Shown here piece after piece: positions 1 to 8,189 of a stretch of 64,000 nt of DNA (its first letter is position 1; every line of letters begins with the position of its first letter). The notes beneath the pieces are model-generated. The model did not search any database, was not told the origin of the DNA, and saw only the letters and a list, made by a program, of their open reading frames with translations. The position numbers and the translations under genes were made by a program. The stretch comes from Sphingomonas pituitosa NBRC 102491 (GTDB taxonomy: Bacteria; Pseudomonadota; Alphaproteobacteria; Sphingomonadales; Sphingomonadaceae): assembly GCF_001598435.1 (NCBI RefSeq), contig NZ_BCYY01000001.1, forward strand, positions 124,001 through 188,000. The letters run 5' to 3'.

Positions 1-2
1 CC

Positions 3-311
3 GACGCCGCCCGGGCGCGCGCCCGTGCGGCGCGCGACAAGCTGATGGCGACGGTCGGCACCGTCCAGGAACGGCTGAAGCCGCGCAACATCGCGCACGA
101 AGCCATGGAGAATGCCAAGCAGAGCGTCACGACCATCGCGCGCGAAGGCACCGAGGCCGTCCGCACCCGCCCGTGGCTCGCCGCGGCGGTGACGAGCGGC
201 ATCGGCCTGGTGCTCGCCCGCGGCTGGATCGTCGACATCTTCCGCAAGGGCAAAGACGAAACCGAAGGACCCACCAAGGGTTCGGAAAAACCAGACAGCA
301 CAGAAGGATGA
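3..311 (+). CDS. DUF3618 domain protein, 5'-truncated by the window edge
   Basis: The frame is open to the left edge, so the N-terminus lies outside; about 102 codons are visible. The visible start has the Ala/Arg-rich helix followed by RDKLMATVGTVQERLKP, which matches the core of DUF3618 proteins. A hydrophobic stretch (PWLAAAVTSGIGLVLA) is a probable single membrane span, followed by a charged Lys/Glu tail. Such proteins usually sit beside a phage-holin-superfamily membrane protein in alphaproteobacteria; function is unknown. An internal ATG at 45 could start a shorter product, but the conserved motif begins upstream of it. The next gene starts 4 bases after the stop, so the two are probably co-transcribed. 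Confidence 0.75.
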   Translation, partial: DAARARARAARDKLMATVGTVQERLKPRNIAHEAMENAKQSVTTIAREGTEAVRTRPWLAAAVTSGIGLVLARGWIVDIFRKGKDETEGPTKGSEKPDSTEG

Positions 312-315
312 CGCC

Positions 316-621
316 ATGAGCACCGAAACCGAAACCGGATCGCGCCTCACCGAAAACCCCGCGCTGCTGCTCGCCGGCGGCGTCGCGGTGGGCGTGCTGA
401 TCGGCATGCTGCTGCCACGCTTCGACCGCGAAAAGGCGGCGCTGGAGCCGATCGGCCGCAAGCTGGCGGACGGCGCCGCAGCTGCGGTGCATGCCGCCAA
501 GGAAAGCGGCCGCGAGCAGATCGAATCGCTGATCCCGAACAGCGATGCGACCAAGGAACGCGTCTCCGCGCTGTTCGGCACGGTGATCGACGCGGCCAAG
601 GACGCAACCGCCAAGCGCTGA
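316..621 (+). CDS. Small single-span membrane protein, hypothetical
   Basis: A 101-residue protein of unknown function. Residues about 15-34 (PALLLAGGVAVGVLIGMLLP) form one membrane span near the N-terminus, followed by a long Ala/Lys/Glu-rich amphipathic helix. This resembles the layout of YqjD/ElaB-type inner-membrane-anchored proteins, though I see no diagnostic motif. It starts 4 bases after the DUF3618 gene, and the pair probably works together at the membrane. The ATG at 316 is chosen because it directly follows the upstream gene and leaves the hydrophobic segment intact. Confidence 0.7.
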   Translation: MSTETETGSRLTENPALLLAGGVAVGVLIGMLLPRFDREKAALEPIGRKLADGAAAAVHAAKESGREQIESLIPNSDATKERVSALFGTVIDAAKDATAKR

Positions 622-645
622 GCGGCCTATAAGGGGTTGAGTGCT

Positions 646-675
646 ATGCTGCAGTGCCGGTAAGGGCTGCAGCAT
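646..675. promoter_or_regulatory. Perfect 9-bp inverted repeat upstream of the DUF4170 gene
   Basis: ATGCTGCAG at 646-654 is matched exactly by CTGCAGCAT at 667-675, separated by 12 bases. It lies 21 bases before the DUF4170 start and just before its Shine-Dalgarno sequence (AGGAGG, about 688-693). It could be a protein-binding dyad or a leader hairpin. One half-site (ATGCTGCAGT) recurs at 1024-1033, after the same gene. Function is inferred from position only. Confidence 0.4.
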
Positions 676-696
676 ATCCCCACCCCAGGAGGCCCA

Positions 697-927
697 ATGA
701 GCAAGCTTCACCTGGTCTTCGGCGGCCGCGTGGCCGATCCGACGACCCTCGATTTCGTCGATCCCTCCAAGCTCGACGTGGTCGGCATCTTCCCCGATTA
801 TGCCAGTGCCGAAAAGGCGTGGCGCGCCGCCGCCCAGCGCACCGTCGACGATGCCGAGATGCGCTACGTGGTGGTCCACCTCCACCGCATGCTCGACCCC
901 GACGTCGAGGCATCGACCAAGGCCTGA
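697..927 (+). CDS. DUF4170 domain protein
   Basis: A 76-residue soluble protein that matches DUF4170 along its full length: LHLVFGGRV at the start, then DVVGIFPDYASAEKAWRAA and DDAEMRYVVVHLHRMLDP. The family is common in Sphingomonadales and other alphaproteobacteria; no biochemical function is known to me. The start is secure: a strong AGGAGG lies 4 bases before the ATG. It stands alone, with an inverted repeat upstream and a palindromic repeat downstream. Confidence 0.88.
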   Translation: MSKLHLVFGGRVADPTTLDFVDPSKLDVVGIFPDYASAEKAWRAAAQRTVDDAEMRYVVVHLHRMLDPDVEASTKA

Positions 928-978
928 ACCAGGGCTGCGACGCGGACGCTCGCGGGAGTTCGCGCTCGCCAACAACAC

Positions 979-1018
979 AACCACCGTCATCCCCGCCTTC
1001 GCGGGGATAACGGTGGTT
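979..1018. repeat. Single palindromic intergenic repeat (REP-like)
   Basis: A 40-base near-perfect palindrome around CCACCGTCATCCCCGC (981-996) and GCGGGGATAACGGTGG (1001-1016), with one mismatch, loop CTTC, and the AA/TT flanks also pairing. The core CGTCATCCCCGC...GCGGGGAT relates it to the CGTCATCCCGGC-type repeats at 12.2, 35.0, 43.5 and 55.2 kb. It lies between the ends of two convergent genes and may also stabilise or end transcripts. Confidence 0.75.
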
Positions 1019-1055
1019 TGGGTATGCTGCAGTCCCGCCAGTCGGGCCGGAGCGC

Positions 1056-1508
1056 TCACGGCAACGGCGCCAGATCCGGTTCCACAAAGTCGCGCCGCGC
1101 CTCGACCGAGAAGAGCCGCTCCCTGCTGTAGAAGCGCAGCGGCCAGTCGCGCCGCCCCATCGGCGACTCCAGTAGCCCGTTCACCCGCGCCAGCAGGTCT
1201 TCTTCCGCCGCTTGCGCGAGATACCACCGTACGCCCGCGACATAAGCGCGCGTGATCGTCTCGTGATAGCCGTGATGATCGTCGTTGATACCGCCGACGC
1301 TTGCGTTGAAGCGCCGGATGATCCCGCCGATCTCCGCATCGACATCCACGTCCGGCCGCGCGCTCAAAAGATAACAGCAGGCCGCCAGATGCGCCTCGTG
1401 CGTCCAGTCCTCACGCGGCAGCGTGCAGGCGAGCAGCCCCTCCCCGATCCGGACGATCGCCGCGACGCTGGGAAAGCATCGCGGCGGAAGGGCTGCCGCT
1501 TCGGTCAG
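1056..1508 (-). CDS. Conserved hypothetical protein, probable CTG start overlapping the pckA stop
   Basis: The protein has a WTHEAHL motif near the N-terminus and [10 protein letters not shown] plus [18 protein letters not shown] in the middle. This pattern is familiar from uncharacterised alphaproteobacterial proteins; function unknown. The first ordinary start in frame, TTG at 1367, would delete the WTHEAHL region, which has the same GC-rich third positions as the rest. No ATG, GTG or TTG precedes that region; the only plausible initiator is CTG at 1508-1506, overlapping the pckA TGA as CTGA. That gives 150 residues. AAGG lies about 13 bases upstream inside pckA. Translational coupling to pckA is inferred; the exact start is uncertain. 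Confidence 0.6.
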   Translation of the reverse strand: MTEAAALPPRCFPSVAAIVRIGEGLLACTLPREDWTHEAHLAACCYLLSARPDVDVDAEIGGIIRRFNASVGGINDDHHGYHETITRAYVAGVRWYLAQAAEEDLLARVNGLLESPMGRRDWPLRFYSRERLFSVEARRDFVEPDLAPLP

Positions 1509-3106
1509 GCGATCGCCCGTACCTTGGGCGCCGCAGCGAGAACGCCGGCCTCCACATGGCCCTCGAACTGCGCAAAGTTCTCGACGAACTGGTCGACCAG
1601 CTTCTCGGCGGTCGCGTCATAGTCCGCCTTGTCCGGCCAGGTCTCGCGCGGATCGAGAATGGCCGAGTCGACCCCCGGCACCGCCACGGGCACTTCGAAG
1701 ACGAAATTCGGATCGACCCGGAACTCGGCCTGGTTGAGGCTGCCGTCGAGCGCCGCGTTGAGCAGCGCCCGCGTCGCCTTGATCGGCATACGGTGCCCGA
1801 CGCCGTATTTGCCGCCGGTCCAGCCGGTGTTGACCAGCCAGCAGGCGACATTGCCCTCGGCGATCCGCTTCTTGAGCAGATTGCCATAGACCGAGGGATG
1901 CCGCGGCATGAACGGCGCACCGAAGCAGGTCGAGAAGGTCGCCTCGGGCTCGGTCACGCCGATCTCGGTGCCCGCCACGCGGGCGGTATAGCCCGAGAGG
2001 AAATGGTACATCGCCTGTTCGGGCGTAAGCCGCGCGATCGGCGGCAGCACGCCGTACGCATCGGCGGTGAGGAAAATCATGTTCTTCGGCACCGGGCCGA
2101 GATTGTCGACCGAGGCATTGGGGATGAAATCGATCGGATAGGAGCCGCGGCTGTTCTCCGCCAGGGTCGCATCGTCGAGGTCGAGCGCGCGGGTGACCGG
2201 GTCCATCACAACATTCTCCAGCACCGTGCCAAAGCGCCTGGTGGTGGCGAAGATCTCCGGCTCCGCTTCGGCGGACAAGCGGATCATCTTGGCGTAGCAG
2301 CCGCCTTCGAAGTTGAAGACCGCCGTATCCGACCAGCCATGCTCGTCGTCGCCGATCAGCGTGCGGGAAGCGTCGGCCGAGAGCGTCGTCTTGCCGGTGC
2401 CCGAGAGGCCGAAGAAGATCGCGGTATCGCCCTGCGGACCGATATTGGCCGAGCAGTGCATCGGCATGATGCCCTGTTCCGGCAGCAGATAGTTGAGCAG
2501 GCCGAACACGCTCTTCTTCATCTCGCCGGCATAGGCGGTGCCGCCGATCAGGATGAGCTTGTCGGTGAAGTTCACCGCGATCACCGTCTCGCCGCGCGTG
2601 CCGTGGCGCGCGGGATCGGCGCGGAAGCTCGGCAGGTCGATGATCGTGTATTCGGGGATGAAGTCCGCCAGCGCCTCGGCCTCGGGCCGCACCAGCAGCG
2701 TGCGGATGAACAGATTGTGCCAGGCAAGCTCGTTGATCACGCGGACCCGCACGCGGTGCTCAGGCTGTGAGCCGCCGTACAGGTCCTGCACGAACAGTTC
2801 GTCGCGCTTGCCCAGCTCGGCGAGTAAATCGGCCTTGAGCGCAGCGAAATGCTCGGGCGTCATCGCCTGGTTGGTCTTGCCCCACCACACGCTGGTATTG
2901 GTCTCGGCGTCACGGACGATGAACTTGTCCTTGGCGGAGCGGCCGGTGTGTTTCCCGGTAGCAACCACCAGCGGTCCGTCGGCGGCAAGGCTGCCCTCGC
3001 CACGACGGATCGCGTGCTCGACCAGCGGCGCGGTAATCAGGTTCCAGTGCAGGGTCGCCGACGTGGCAATCCCCTGCTCGCCCAGACCATGGCGCGATTG
3101 ACGCAT
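1505..3106 (-). CDS. pckA: Phosphoenolpyruvate carboxykinase (ATP)
   Basis: Converts oxaloacetate plus ATP to PEP, CO2 and ADP, the first committed step of gluconeogenesis, in the cytoplasm. At 533 residues it has the usual ATP-type length. It shows RSAKDKFIV near the N-terminus, the P-loop [13 protein letters not shown] near residue 230 and the metal-binding GDDEHGWSD after it. The ATG at 3106 is preferred because GGAGGG lies 10 bases upstream; a longer frame reaching 3202 has no ribosome site and adds non-conserved residues. It is divergent from chvI, an arrangement also seen in rhizobia. The downstream hypothetical gene overlaps its stop codon. Confidence 0.96.
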   Translation of the reverse strand: MRQSRHGLGEQGIATSATLHWNLITAPLVEHAIRRGEGSLAADGPLVVATGKHTGRSAKDKFIVRDAETNTSVWWGKTNQAMTPEHFAALKADLLAELGKRDELFVQDLYGGSQPEHRVRVRVINELAWHNLFIRTLLVRPEAEALADFIPEYTIIDLPSFRADPARHGTRGETVIAVNFTDKLILIGGTAYAGEMKKSVFGLLNYLLPEQGIMPMHCSANIGPQGDTAIFFGLSGTGKTTLSADASRTLIGDDEHGWSDTAVFNFEGGCYAKMIRLSAEAEPEIFATTRRFGTVLENVVMDPVTRALDLDDATLAENSRGSYPIDFIPNASVDNLGPVPKNMIFLTADAYGVLPPIARLTPEQAMYHFLSGYTARVAGTEIGVTEPEATFSTCFGAPFMPRHPSVYGNLLKKRIAEGNVACWLVNTGWTGGKYGVGHRMPIKATRALLNAALDGSLNQAEFRVDPNFVFEVPVAVPGVDSAILDPRETWPDKADYDATAEKLVDQFVENFAQFEGHVEAGVLAAAPKVRAIA

Positions 3107-3140
3107 GCTCACTACACCCTCCTCAAAGTCTATCGCGCTA

Positions 3141-3169
3141 TTTATATGACAAAGCAGATGATTGCTTTG
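3141..3169 (-). promoter_or_regulatory. Putative pckA promoter with operator-like dyad
   Basis: In the only AT-rich part of the pckA-chvI gap, the minus strand carries TATAAA (complement of 3141-3146), a possible -10 box, about 35 bases upstream of the pckA ATG. Immediately upstream is a perfect 7-bp inverted repeat, CAAAGCA at 3150-3156 and TGCTTTG at 3163-3169, spaced by 6 bases. The dyad would fall in the promoter spacer, suiting a repressor or other transcription factor. No clear -35 box is visible. Regulator identity is unknown. Confidence 0.4.
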
Positions 3170-3312
3170 ACGCGCAACTTTATTTCCGATCTTCCCTCGC
3201 ATGGCGATGCGAAGGGGGTCAATCCGGGTAAGCGTTGTCGGTCGGTTGAGGCGGAAGAAACTTTGGTCTAACGGGTGGTGATGCTGATTTTGCGCCAGCC
3301 CCGGGTTGCCGG

Positions 3313-4023
3313 ATGACCGCCACGATCGCGCTGGTCGACGACGACCGCAACATCCTCACCTCGGTATCGATCGCCCTCCAAACCGAAGGCTTTCTCACCC
3401 GCGTTTATTCGGACGGCGAGAGCGCGCTGAAGGCGCTGATCGAGAACCCGCCAGAGCTGGCCGTGCTCGACATCAAGATGCCCAAGATGGACGGACTGGA
3501 ACTGCTTCGCCGCCTGCGCGAGAAGAGCCAGATCCCGGTGATCTTCCTCACCAGCAAGGACGATGAACTCGACGAGGCGCTGGGCCTCGCCATGGGCGCG
3601 GACGACTATATCGCCAAGCCCTTCTCGCAGCGCCTGCTGATCGCCCGCATCCGCGCCATCCTGCGCCGCACCGAAACGCCCGCGCCGGTCGTGGAAGGCG
3701 CCGCCCCGGCCGAGCCGGCCGAAGCGCTGGAGCGCGGCCGCCTCAGCATGGACCCCGCCCGCCACAAGGTCACCTGGGGCGGCGTGAACGTCACGCTGAC
3801 GGTCACCGAATTCCTGATCCTGGAGACGCTCGCCCAGCGCCCCGGCATCGTCAAGACGCGCAACCAGCTGATGGACGCCGCGTACCAGGACGACATCTAT
3901 GTCGACGACCGCACGATCGACAGCCACATCAAGCGCGTCCGCCGCAAGTTCCGGCAGGTAGATCCGGAGTTCGACGCGATCGAGACGCTGTATGGCGCCG
4001 GATACCGCTTTTCGGATGAATGA
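3313..4023 (+). CDS. chvI: Two-component response regulator ChvI
   Basis: An OmpR-family regulator of 236 residues. The receiver domain (about 1-118) has the acidic pocket DDD at 9-11, phospho-acceptor Asp53 ([10 protein letters not shown]) and Lys102 (AKPF). The winged-helix DNA-binding domain (about 135-235) contains [15 protein letters not shown] and [15 protein letters not shown]. In alphaproteobacteria ChvI, phosphorylated by ChvG, controls envelope and acid-stress genes and exopolysaccharide. It is followed directly by its kinase, whose start lies inside its 3' end. Only a weak ribosome site precedes the ATG. Confidence 0.94.
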   Translation: MTATIALVDDDRNILTSVSIALQTEGFLTRVYSDGESALKALIENPPELAVLDIKMPKMDGLELLRRLREKSQIPVIFLTSKDDELDEALGLAMGADDYIAKPFSQRLLIARIRAILRRTETPAPVVEGAAPAEPAEALERGRLSMDPARHKVTWGGVNVTLTVTEFLILETLAQRPGIVKTRNQLMDAAYQDDIYVDDRTIDSHIKRVRRKFRQVDPEFDAIETLYGAGYRFSDE

Positions 4024-5566
4024 CGAGCGCGACCTGGCGCTGCGATGGTCGGGCCGGGTCAGCCTCACGCCGCGGATCCTCGCGGTCAACATCTTCGCGC
4101 TGGCGCTGCTGTGCGGCGGGTTCTTCTATTTGGACAGCTATCGCAGCCGCATCGTCGACAGCCGCGTCGAGCAGACCAGCCGCGAGGTGCGGCTGATCGC
4201 CCAGGCACTCGCCTCGGCCACCGACAAGCGCCGCGACCTGCTGGTCCTGAGCCTTGCCCGCGACATGGGCACGCGCATCCGCCTCTACGACCCGCAGGGC
4301 AAGCTGCTGAGCGACAGCCGCGAGCTCGGCCTGCGCAACCTGGTGCTGCGCGATCCGGACAAGGATCCGGTCGGCCAGACGATCGCGCGCTTCCTCGATG
4401 CGGTGATCGACAAGGTCGCCGGCGCCGATCGCGCCCCGCTGTATCGCGAACGCCCGCGCGATGCCGGGCTCGACTGGCCCGACGTGCGGACCGCGCTGGA
4501 GACACACGCCGCCGCTGCTTCGGTGTGGCGCGCACCCGATCGTACCCCCGTGATCACCGCCGCCGCGCCGATCACCGGCCTGGGCGTGGTGCTGACCGCG
4601 TTCAACGCGCGCGACATCACCCAGACGGTGCGGATCGAGCGCTATCGGCTCGGCGTGGTGCTCGCGATCGTCTCGCTGGTATCGGTGCTGCTGTCGCTGT
4701 TTCTTGCCCGCACCATCGTGCGGCCCTTGCGGCGGCTGGCGCTTGCGGCGATCCGCGTGCGGCTGGGCCGCGCCCGCGAAGTGGTGGTGCCCCGCCTGCC
4801 CGAGCGCGGCGACGAGATCGGCATGCTCGCCCGTGCGCTGTCGGACATGAGCGGGGCACTCCGCGCCCGCATCGACGCGACCGAGACCTTCGCCGCCGAC
4901 GTCACCCATGAGCTCAAGAACCCCCTCGCCTCGCTCCGCTCCGCCGTCGAGGGGCTGTCAAGCGTCAAGGATCCGGCCTTGCGCGACCAGCTGCTCGACA
5001 TCGTCCGCGACGACGTCCACCGGCTCGACCGGCTGATCACCGATATTTCGGAGGCCTCGCGCATCGATGCGCAGCTCAGCCGCACCACCTTCGAGGCGTT
5101 CGATCTGGGCGGGCTGATCGCCGCGCTGATCGGCCAACGCGAGACGCGCGGCGTGCCGGAAGAGATCCGTCTCCGCTTCGATCGCCCCCGCGGGCTATCG
5201 ATGGAGGTGATGGGCGACCCCACCCGGCTCGAGCGCGTGTTCGAGAATTTGATCGAGAACGCCCTGTCCTTCTCGCCCCCCGGCGGCCTGATCGCGATTT
5301 CGGCCGAGGAAGAGGACGACACGCTCGCCATCTGGGTCGAGGACGAAGGCCCCGGTGTTCCCGAGGAGGCGCGCGAGGCGATCTTCCGGCGCTTCCACTC
5401 GGTGCGCCCCTCCAGTGAGGCGTTCGGCCAGCATTCGGGCCTCGGGCTTGCCATTGCCCGCACCATCGTCGAAGGCCATCAGGGAAGCATAACGGTGGAA
5501 TCGCGGGAGGATCGATCGCAGGGCGCACGCTTCGTGGTGCGGCTGCCGCTGGCGGCCCGCGCATGA
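4016..5566 (+). CDS. chvG: Sensor histidine kinase ChvG
   Basis: A membrane histidine kinase of 516 residues. Membrane spans at about 19-41 and 212-234 enclose an extracytoplasmic sensor domain. HAMP follows, then the dimerisation/phospho-acceptor helix [18 protein letters not shown] with His298, and a HATPase with NLIENAL (N box), DEGPGVP (G1) and HSGLGLAIA (G2). It pairs with ChvI. The ATG at 4016 overlaps the chvI stop by 8 bases (ATGAATGA); an upstream ATG at 3992 is possible but lies deeper in chvI. Its stop forms an ATGA overlap with rapZ. Confidence 0.94.
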   Translation: MNDERDLALRWSGRVSLTPRILAVNIFALALLCGGFFYLDSYRSRIVDSRVEQTSREVRLIAQALASATDKRRDLLVLSLARDMGTRIRLYDPQGKLLSDSRELGLRNLVLRDPDKDPVGQTIARFLDAVIDKVAGADRAPLYRERPRDAGLDWPDVRTALETHAAAASVWRAPDRTPVITAAAPITGLGVVLTAFNARDITQTVRIERYRLGVVLAIVSLVSVLLSLFLARTIVRPLRRLALAAIRVRLGRAREVVVPRLPERGDEIGMLARALSDMSGALRARIDATETFAADVTHELKNPLASLRSAVEGLSSVKDPALRDQLLDIVRDDVHRLDRLITDISEASRIDAQLSRTTFEAFDLGGLIAALIGQRETRGVPEEIRLRFDRPRGLSMEVMGDPTRLERVFENLIENALSFSPPGGLIAISAEEEDDTLAIWVEDEGPGVPEEAREAIFRRFHSVRPSSEAFGQHSGLGLAIARTIVEGHQGSITVESREDRSQGARFVVRLPLAARA

Positions 5567-6537
5567 CCGCCCCCGTCGACCCGACCGCGCGAAGCGAGAA
5601 CAACATGCAACGGCGTCGCCCCAAACATATCCTGCTCGTCACCGGCATGTCCGGCGCCGGCAAGTCGACCGTGCTGCGCACGCTCGAGGATCTCGGCTGG
5701 GAGGTGGTCGATAACCTGCCCCTCCTCCTCCTCAACCGCCTGCTCGATACTGCCCCCGGCGCCGATGGCGGCGACGACGAGCGGCCGCTGGCGCTCGGTC
5801 TCGGCACCCAGACGCGCGGCTTCGACGCCGAGAGCATCGTCCAGCGCATCAAGAAATTGCGCGAGGAGCAGGGACTGGATGTCGGCACGCTGTTCCTCGA
5901 ATGCAGCGGCGCCGAACTGCTCCGGCGCTTCTCCGAGACGCGCCGCCGCCACCCGCTCGCGCAGGACCGCCCTGCCGAGGACGGCATCGCCCGTGAACGC
6001 GAGCTGCTGGGCCCCCTGCGCCGCTGGGCCAACCGGCTGATCGACACCACCGACATGAAGTCGAACCAGCTGTCCCAGGCGATCCGCCAGATCTTCTCGG
6101 CGGACGGCGGCAAGACGACCTTCAGCGTCACCTCGTTCGGATTTTCCCGCGGGCTGCCGCGCGATGCCGACCTCGTCCTCGACATGCGCTTCCTGCGCAA
6201 TCCGCACTGGGACACGCAGCTTCGTCCCGGCACGGGACTCGATGCCGACGTCTCGGCCTATATCGCCGCCGACCCGGCCTATGCTGCCGCGATGGCGCAG
6301 ATCGAGTCGCTGCTGCTGCTGCTCCTCCCCCGCTATCAGGCGGAGGGAAAGGCCTATGTCACGATCGCGTTCGGCTGCACCGGCGGACGGCATCGCTCGG
6401 TGCATGTCGCCGAACGGATGGCCGCCCGGTTGCGCGACGAAGGATTTTCGCCCACGGTGACACACAGAGATTTGCAGACCGCGCCACAGGACTCCCTGGA
6501 GGGGGCGCCGGTGTCCATGGCTAGGGGCGGAGAATAG
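5563..6537 (+). CDS. rapZ: RapZ-family nucleotide-binding protein
   Basis: A RapZ (YvcJ/YhbJ) family P-loop protein of 324 residues. The Walker A motif GMSGAGKST lies near residue 28 and is followed by LEDLGWEVVDNLP; the C-terminal domain ends with the family signature FGCTGGRHRSV. In enterobacteria RapZ binds small RNAs and controls glmS mRNA; in alphaproteobacteria its target is unclear. It starts at an ATGA overlap with chvG, though the second Met at 5605 could also be used. In many relatives hprK lies between the kinase gene and rapZ; here there is no room for it. EIIA follows after 1 base. Confidence 0.9.
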   Translation: MTAPVDPTARSENNMQRRRPKHILLVTGMSGAGKSTVLRTLEDLGWEVVDNLPLLLLNRLLDTAPGADGGDDERPLALGLGTQTRGFDAESIVQRIKKLREEQGLDVGTLFLECSGAELLRRFSETRRRHPLAQDRPAEDGIARERELLGPLRRWANRLIDTTDMKSNQLSQAIRQIFSADGGKTTFSVTSFGFSRGLPRDADLVLDMRFLRNPHWDTQLRPGTGLDADVSAYIAADPAYAAAMAQIESLLLLLLPRYQAEGKAYVTIAFGCTGGRHRSVHVAERMAARLRDEGFSPTVTHRDLQTAPQDSLEGAPVSMARGGE

Positions 6538-6538
6538 A

Positions 6539-6943
6539 ATGATCGGGTTGGTGCTCGTGACGCACGGACGACTCGCCGAGGAGTTCGTCGTCGCGATGGA
6601 ACATGTGGTGGGGAAGCAGGAGCAGGTCGCCGCGATCTGCATCGGCCCCGAGGACGACATGGAAGGCCGCCGGGCCGACATCGCCGCCGCCATCGGCGCG
6701 GTCGATTCGGGCGAAGGCGTGATCGTGCTGAGCGACCTGTTCGGCGGCACCCCCTCCAATCTCGCCATTTCGCTGATGAAGGCGGGCAAGGTCGAGGTGA
6801 TCGCCGGCATCAGCCTGCCGATGCTGATCCGCCTGGGCAGCGCCCGCAAGACCATGTCCGTCACCGACGCGGTGCTCGCCGCGCGCGACGCCGGCCGCAA
6901 GTACGTGACGGTCGCGTCGGAAATGCTGGGGCCGCCGCAATGA
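6539..6943 (+). CDS. PTS EIIA component, mannose/fructose (EIIA-Man) family
   Basis: A 134-residue EIIA domain. GLVLVTHGRLAEEF places the phosphorylated His at residue 9, and SDLFGGTPSNLA and a hydrophobic PMLIRL segment fit the EIIA-Man fold. No permease components (EIIB/C/D) lie nearby, which fits the regulatory 'incomplete' PTS of alphaproteobacteria, where EIIA passes signals rather than sugar. It starts right after rapZ and its stop overlaps the HPr start as ATGA, so both are probably translated from one operon mRNA. Confidence 0.92.
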   Translation: MIGLVLVTHGRLAEEFVVAMEHVVGKQEQVAAICIGPEDDMEGRRADIAAAIGAVDSGEGVIVLSDLFGGTPSNLAISLMKAGKVEVIAGISLPMLIRLGSARKTMSVTDAVLAARDAGRKYVTVASEMLGPPQ

Positions 6944-7212
6944 GCCGGGTGTCGCGCGAGGTCCTGATCGAGAACCGCCGCGGCCTCCATGCCCGCGCCA
7001 GCATGGCGTTCGTCACGCTCGCCAGCACCCAGCCCTGCGAACTCACCGTCGAGAAGGACGGCAACAGCGCCGCCGGCACCTCGATCCTCGACCTGATGAT
7101 GCTCGGCGCCGCCAAGGGCGACACGATCACGATCTGGGCCGAAGGCGACGGTGCCGAGGGCGCGGTGCAGGCGCTGGTCGAGCTGGTCGAGGCGCGGTTC
7201 AACGAGGAGTGA
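6940..7212 (+). CDS. ptsH: PTS phosphocarrier protein HPr
   Basis: HPr accepts phosphate from enzyme I and passes it to EIIA. The 90-residue protein has RRGLHARAS with active-site His17, and GTSILDLMMLGAAKG, where Ser48 aligns with the regulatory Ser46 phosphorylated by HPr kinase. Retention of this Ser is notable because hprK is not in the operon here. Enzyme I is not in the window. It is the last gene of the chvI-chvG-rapZ-EIIA-ptsH cluster and is followed by an inverted-pair repeat that may end or protect the transcript. Confidence 0.93.
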   Translation: MSRVSREVLIENRRGLHARASMAFVTLASTQPCELTVEKDGNSAAGTSILDLMMLGAAKGDTITIWAEGDGAEGAVQALVELVEARFNEE

Positions 7213-7221
7213 CGCCCTTCT

Positions 7222-7336
7222 CTTAAGCCCCTCCCCTTCAGGGGAGGGGTTGGGGTGGGGCAGTGTCTCACAGAGACCAGCAGACGTTCTGGAATCCCTC
7301 CACCCCCAACCCCTCCTCCAAGGAGGAGGGGCTAAG
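7222..7336. repeat. Inverted-pair intergenic repeat, C-rich family
   Basis: Two related palindromes face each other. The left unit (7222-7260) starts CTTAAGCCCCTCCCC and ends GGGGTTGGGGTGGGG; the right unit (about 7298-7336), read on the other strand, starts CTTAGCCCCTCC and ends GGGGTTGGGGGTGG. Each also forms its own hairpin. About 37 bases of unrelated sequence separate them. This is the architecture of REPIN elements. It fills the gap between ptsH and the rRNA methyltransferase gene. Confidence 0.75.
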
Positions 7337-7385
7337 CAAGGCGGCCAATCTAGCCCCCGTCCCCATCCGGCCCTATAGCGCCGGC

Positions 7386-8189
7386 ATGCCACGCGAAATC
7401 ACCGCCTATTCCAACCCCCTCATCAAGCGCATGCGCAACCTGCGCGACAAGCGCCACCGCCGCGAAGAGGGGCTGTTCCTCGCCGAGGGCCTGCGCATCC
7501 TCACCGAAGCGCGCGAGGCCGGGCGGATCCCCGAATACCTCTTCTACACCGCCGAAACCGCCCGCCACCCGCTGGTCGTCGCCCTCGTCACCGCCACCGA
7601 GCGCCAAGGCGGCGAGGCGATCGAGACCAATGCCGACATCCTCTCCAAGCTCTCCGGCAAGGACAATCCGGGCGCGGTCGTCGGCGTCTATCCCGAATTC
7701 GCGCTGGAGCTTTCGGCCATCGACCGCAGCACCGCGCCGATCTGGCTGGTCGCCGAGCGCCTGCGCGATCCCGGCAATCTCGGCACCATCCTGCGCACCG
7801 GCGACGCGGTGGGCGCCGGCGGGCTGATCCTGCTCGACGACTGCGTCGACCCCTTCTCGGTCGAGGCGGTGCGCGCGAGCATGGGCGCCTTGTTCACCGT
7901 GCCCGTCGCCCGCGCGCGCTGGGAGGAATTCGAGCCCTGGCTGCGCGCCGGCCCCGGCCAGCTCGTCGGCCTCAGCCTCGATACGGACCACGACTATCAG
8001 GCCCCGCGCTACGCCGCGCCCGTCTTCCTGCTCACCGGCAACGAGGCGCAGGGCATGCCGCCGCATATGGAAGCCGCCTGCGATCTTCTGGTAAAGATCC
8101 CCATGCTCGGCAAGGCAGACAGCCTCAATGCGGCAGTGGCAACGGCGGTGATGGCCTATGAAGTACGCAACCAGTTCCGGAATGCTTGA
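7386..8189 (+). CDS. TrmH/SpoU-family RNA 2'-O-methyltransferase
   Basis: A SAM-dependent SPOUT methyltransferase of 267 residues. The N-terminal part (about 1-95) resembles the substrate-binding domain of SpoU proteins (NPLIKRMRNLRDKRHRREEG, FLAEGLR). The C-terminal knot has motif 1 ERLRDPGNLGTILRTGDA, motif 2 FLLTGNEAQGMP and motif 3 IPMLGKADSLNAAVATAV. The target is probably 23S rRNA, but the sequence does not say which position. The ATG at 7386 is chosen because upstream in-frame sequence is repeat. The META gene overlaps its end. Confidence 0.9.
   Translation: MPREITAYSNPLIKRMRNLRDKRHRREEGLFLAEGLRILTEAREAGRIPEYLFYTAETARHPLVVALVTATERQGGEAIETNADILSKLSGKDNPGAVVGVYPEFALELSAIDRSTAPIWLVAERLRDPGNLGTILRTGDAVGAGGLILLDDCVDPFSVEAVRASMGALFTVPVARARWEEFEPWLRAGPGQLVGLSLDTDHDYQAPRYAAPVFLLTGNEAQGMPPHMEAACDLLVKIPMLGKADSLNAAVATAVMAYEVRNQFRNA

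Noticed and set aside
1..621. Prophage lysis region, suggested by holin-like neighbours of DUF3618 genes
   Set aside because: Both visible genes are typical chromosomal membrane proteins and no phage gene is present.
7222..7336. Possible CRISPR fragment or terminator array
   Set aside because: Two facing palindromes only, no regular direct repeats or spacers; better explained as an inverted-pair repeat.
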